Positions 5,667 through 6,088 of a DNA stretch of 6,088 nucleotides are shown piece after piece (the stretch's first letter is position 1; each line of letters starts with the position of its first letter). The position numbers were made by a program, and so were the translations under genes. The stretch spans positions 1 through 6,088 of the forward strand of contig DAOUWN010000143.1 in the NCBI GenBank assembly GCA_030667105.1, given 5' to 3'. This DNA is from Deltaproteobacteria bacterium (GTDB lineage: Bacteria > Desulfobacterota > Desulfobacteria > C00003060). The notes under the pieces were generated by a model. That model saw nothing but the letters and a program-made list of their open reading frames with translations, ran no database searches and was not told the DNA's origin.

Positions 5667-6088
5667 ATGTTTCCCGTAATATTGATTGTTGATGATGAGG
5701 CCACCATATTGCAGTCTCTAAGCGGTATCCTTTCGGATGAGGGGTATGAGACATTGACGGCTTCAAACGGATATGAAGCCTTGAAGGTCATTGAAATGGA
5801 ATCCCCCGACCTTGTCCTTCTGGACATCTGGATGCCAGGCATGGACGGCATCGAAACACTTCAAGAAATCAAGAGGACTAACCCCTTTCTCCAGGTGGTG
5901 ATTATTTCGGGGCATGGGACCATTGAGACGGCTGTTAAGGCAACCAAGCTTGGGGGCTATGATTTCATCGAAAAGCCCCTTTCCATCGAGAAAATTGTTG
6001 TCACAATCAACAACGCCCTCAACTTTCGACGACTGGAGGAGGAAAACCGTTTTCTTCGAAAGAAGACCCTTGAAAAGCATTCCATCAC
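5667..6088 (+). CDS. NtrX-like response regulator, receiver domain (cut by window edge)
   Basis: Translation from ATG 5667 stays open to the window end, giving 140 residues. A strong Shine-Dalgarno (AAGGAG, 5654-5659) sits 7 nt upstream. The N-terminal receiver domain is complete: acidic pocket D9-D10-E11 (LIVDDE), phospho-acceptor D53 (LLDIWMPGMDG), S81 in VVIISGHG, and K103 in FIEKPL. The SGHGxIETAVxAxKxGxYDFIEKP stretch is typical of NtrX and other sigma-54 activators. The segment from about 118 is charged and probably helical, leading toward the expected AAA+ domain, which lies outside the window together with any DNA-binding domain. Thus the Walker motifs and the GAFTGA loop are not seen, and the sigma-54 class is inferred from the receiver and the NtrY neighbour. 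It starts 108 bp after the kinase stop, and the strong ribosome binding site suggests it is made in greater amount than the kinase. Confidence 0.88.
   Translation, partial: MFPVILIVDDEATILQSLSGILSDEGYETLTASNGYEALKVIEMESPDLVLLDIWMPGMDGIETLQEIKRTNPFLQVVIISGHGTIETAVKATKLGGYDFIEKPLSIEKIVVTINNALNFRRLEEENRFLRKKTLEKHSI

Overview
The window looks like chromosomal DNA from a Gram-negative bacterium of roughly 50% GC, most likely a member of the Desulfobacterota (the former Deltaproteobacteria). The reasons are an lpxC gene (so a lipid A outer membrane), a DUF4390 gene placed directly before an NtrY-type kinase, and an intergenic repeat of a kind I associate with that group. The placement is an inference from gene content; no species can be named.

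Layout: (1) The left edge holds the first 52 codons of ffh on the minus strand. This gene was identified by reading the reverse strand and runs off the window. (2) It diverges, across 85 bp with overlapping candidate promoters, from rlmN on the plus strand, a radical-SAM rRNA/tRNA adenosine C2-methyltransferase with all its catalytic cysteines. (3) The 3' end of rlmN and the following ~155 bp are occupied by a repeat element with two tandem copies and one inverted copy of a 24-bp core. This element supplies the last ~30 codons and the stop of rlmN. (4) The rest of the 330-bp gap before lpxC is a dense regulatory stretch: a perfect TATAAT inside a TTAACA-N9-TGTTAA dyad, a second 7-bp inverted repeat, and a well-spaced sigma-54 promoter match (TGGCAT-N5-TTGCT). 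(5) lpxC encodes the committed step of lipid A synthesis. (6) After 136 bp comes a DUF4390 exported protein gene, then 12 bp later a four-TM NtrY-type histidine kinase, then 108 bp later an NtrX-type response regulator cut by the right edge.

How they fit together: ffh and rlmN are housekeeping genes for protein targeting and translation. The right half looks like an envelope-related sensory module. An exported protein and a membrane kinase probably sense something in or near the periplasm and phosphorylate an NtrX-like regulator. Regulators of that class normally activate sigma-54 promoters, and the one good sigma-54 match I found lies directly upstream of lpxC, which neighbours the module. 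The most interesting hypothesis here is therefore that lipid A synthesis is under sigma-54 control by the adjacent NtrYX-like pair. It rests on motif matching and gene order only. I saw no CRISPR array, tRNA, rRNA, insertion sequence or defence system.
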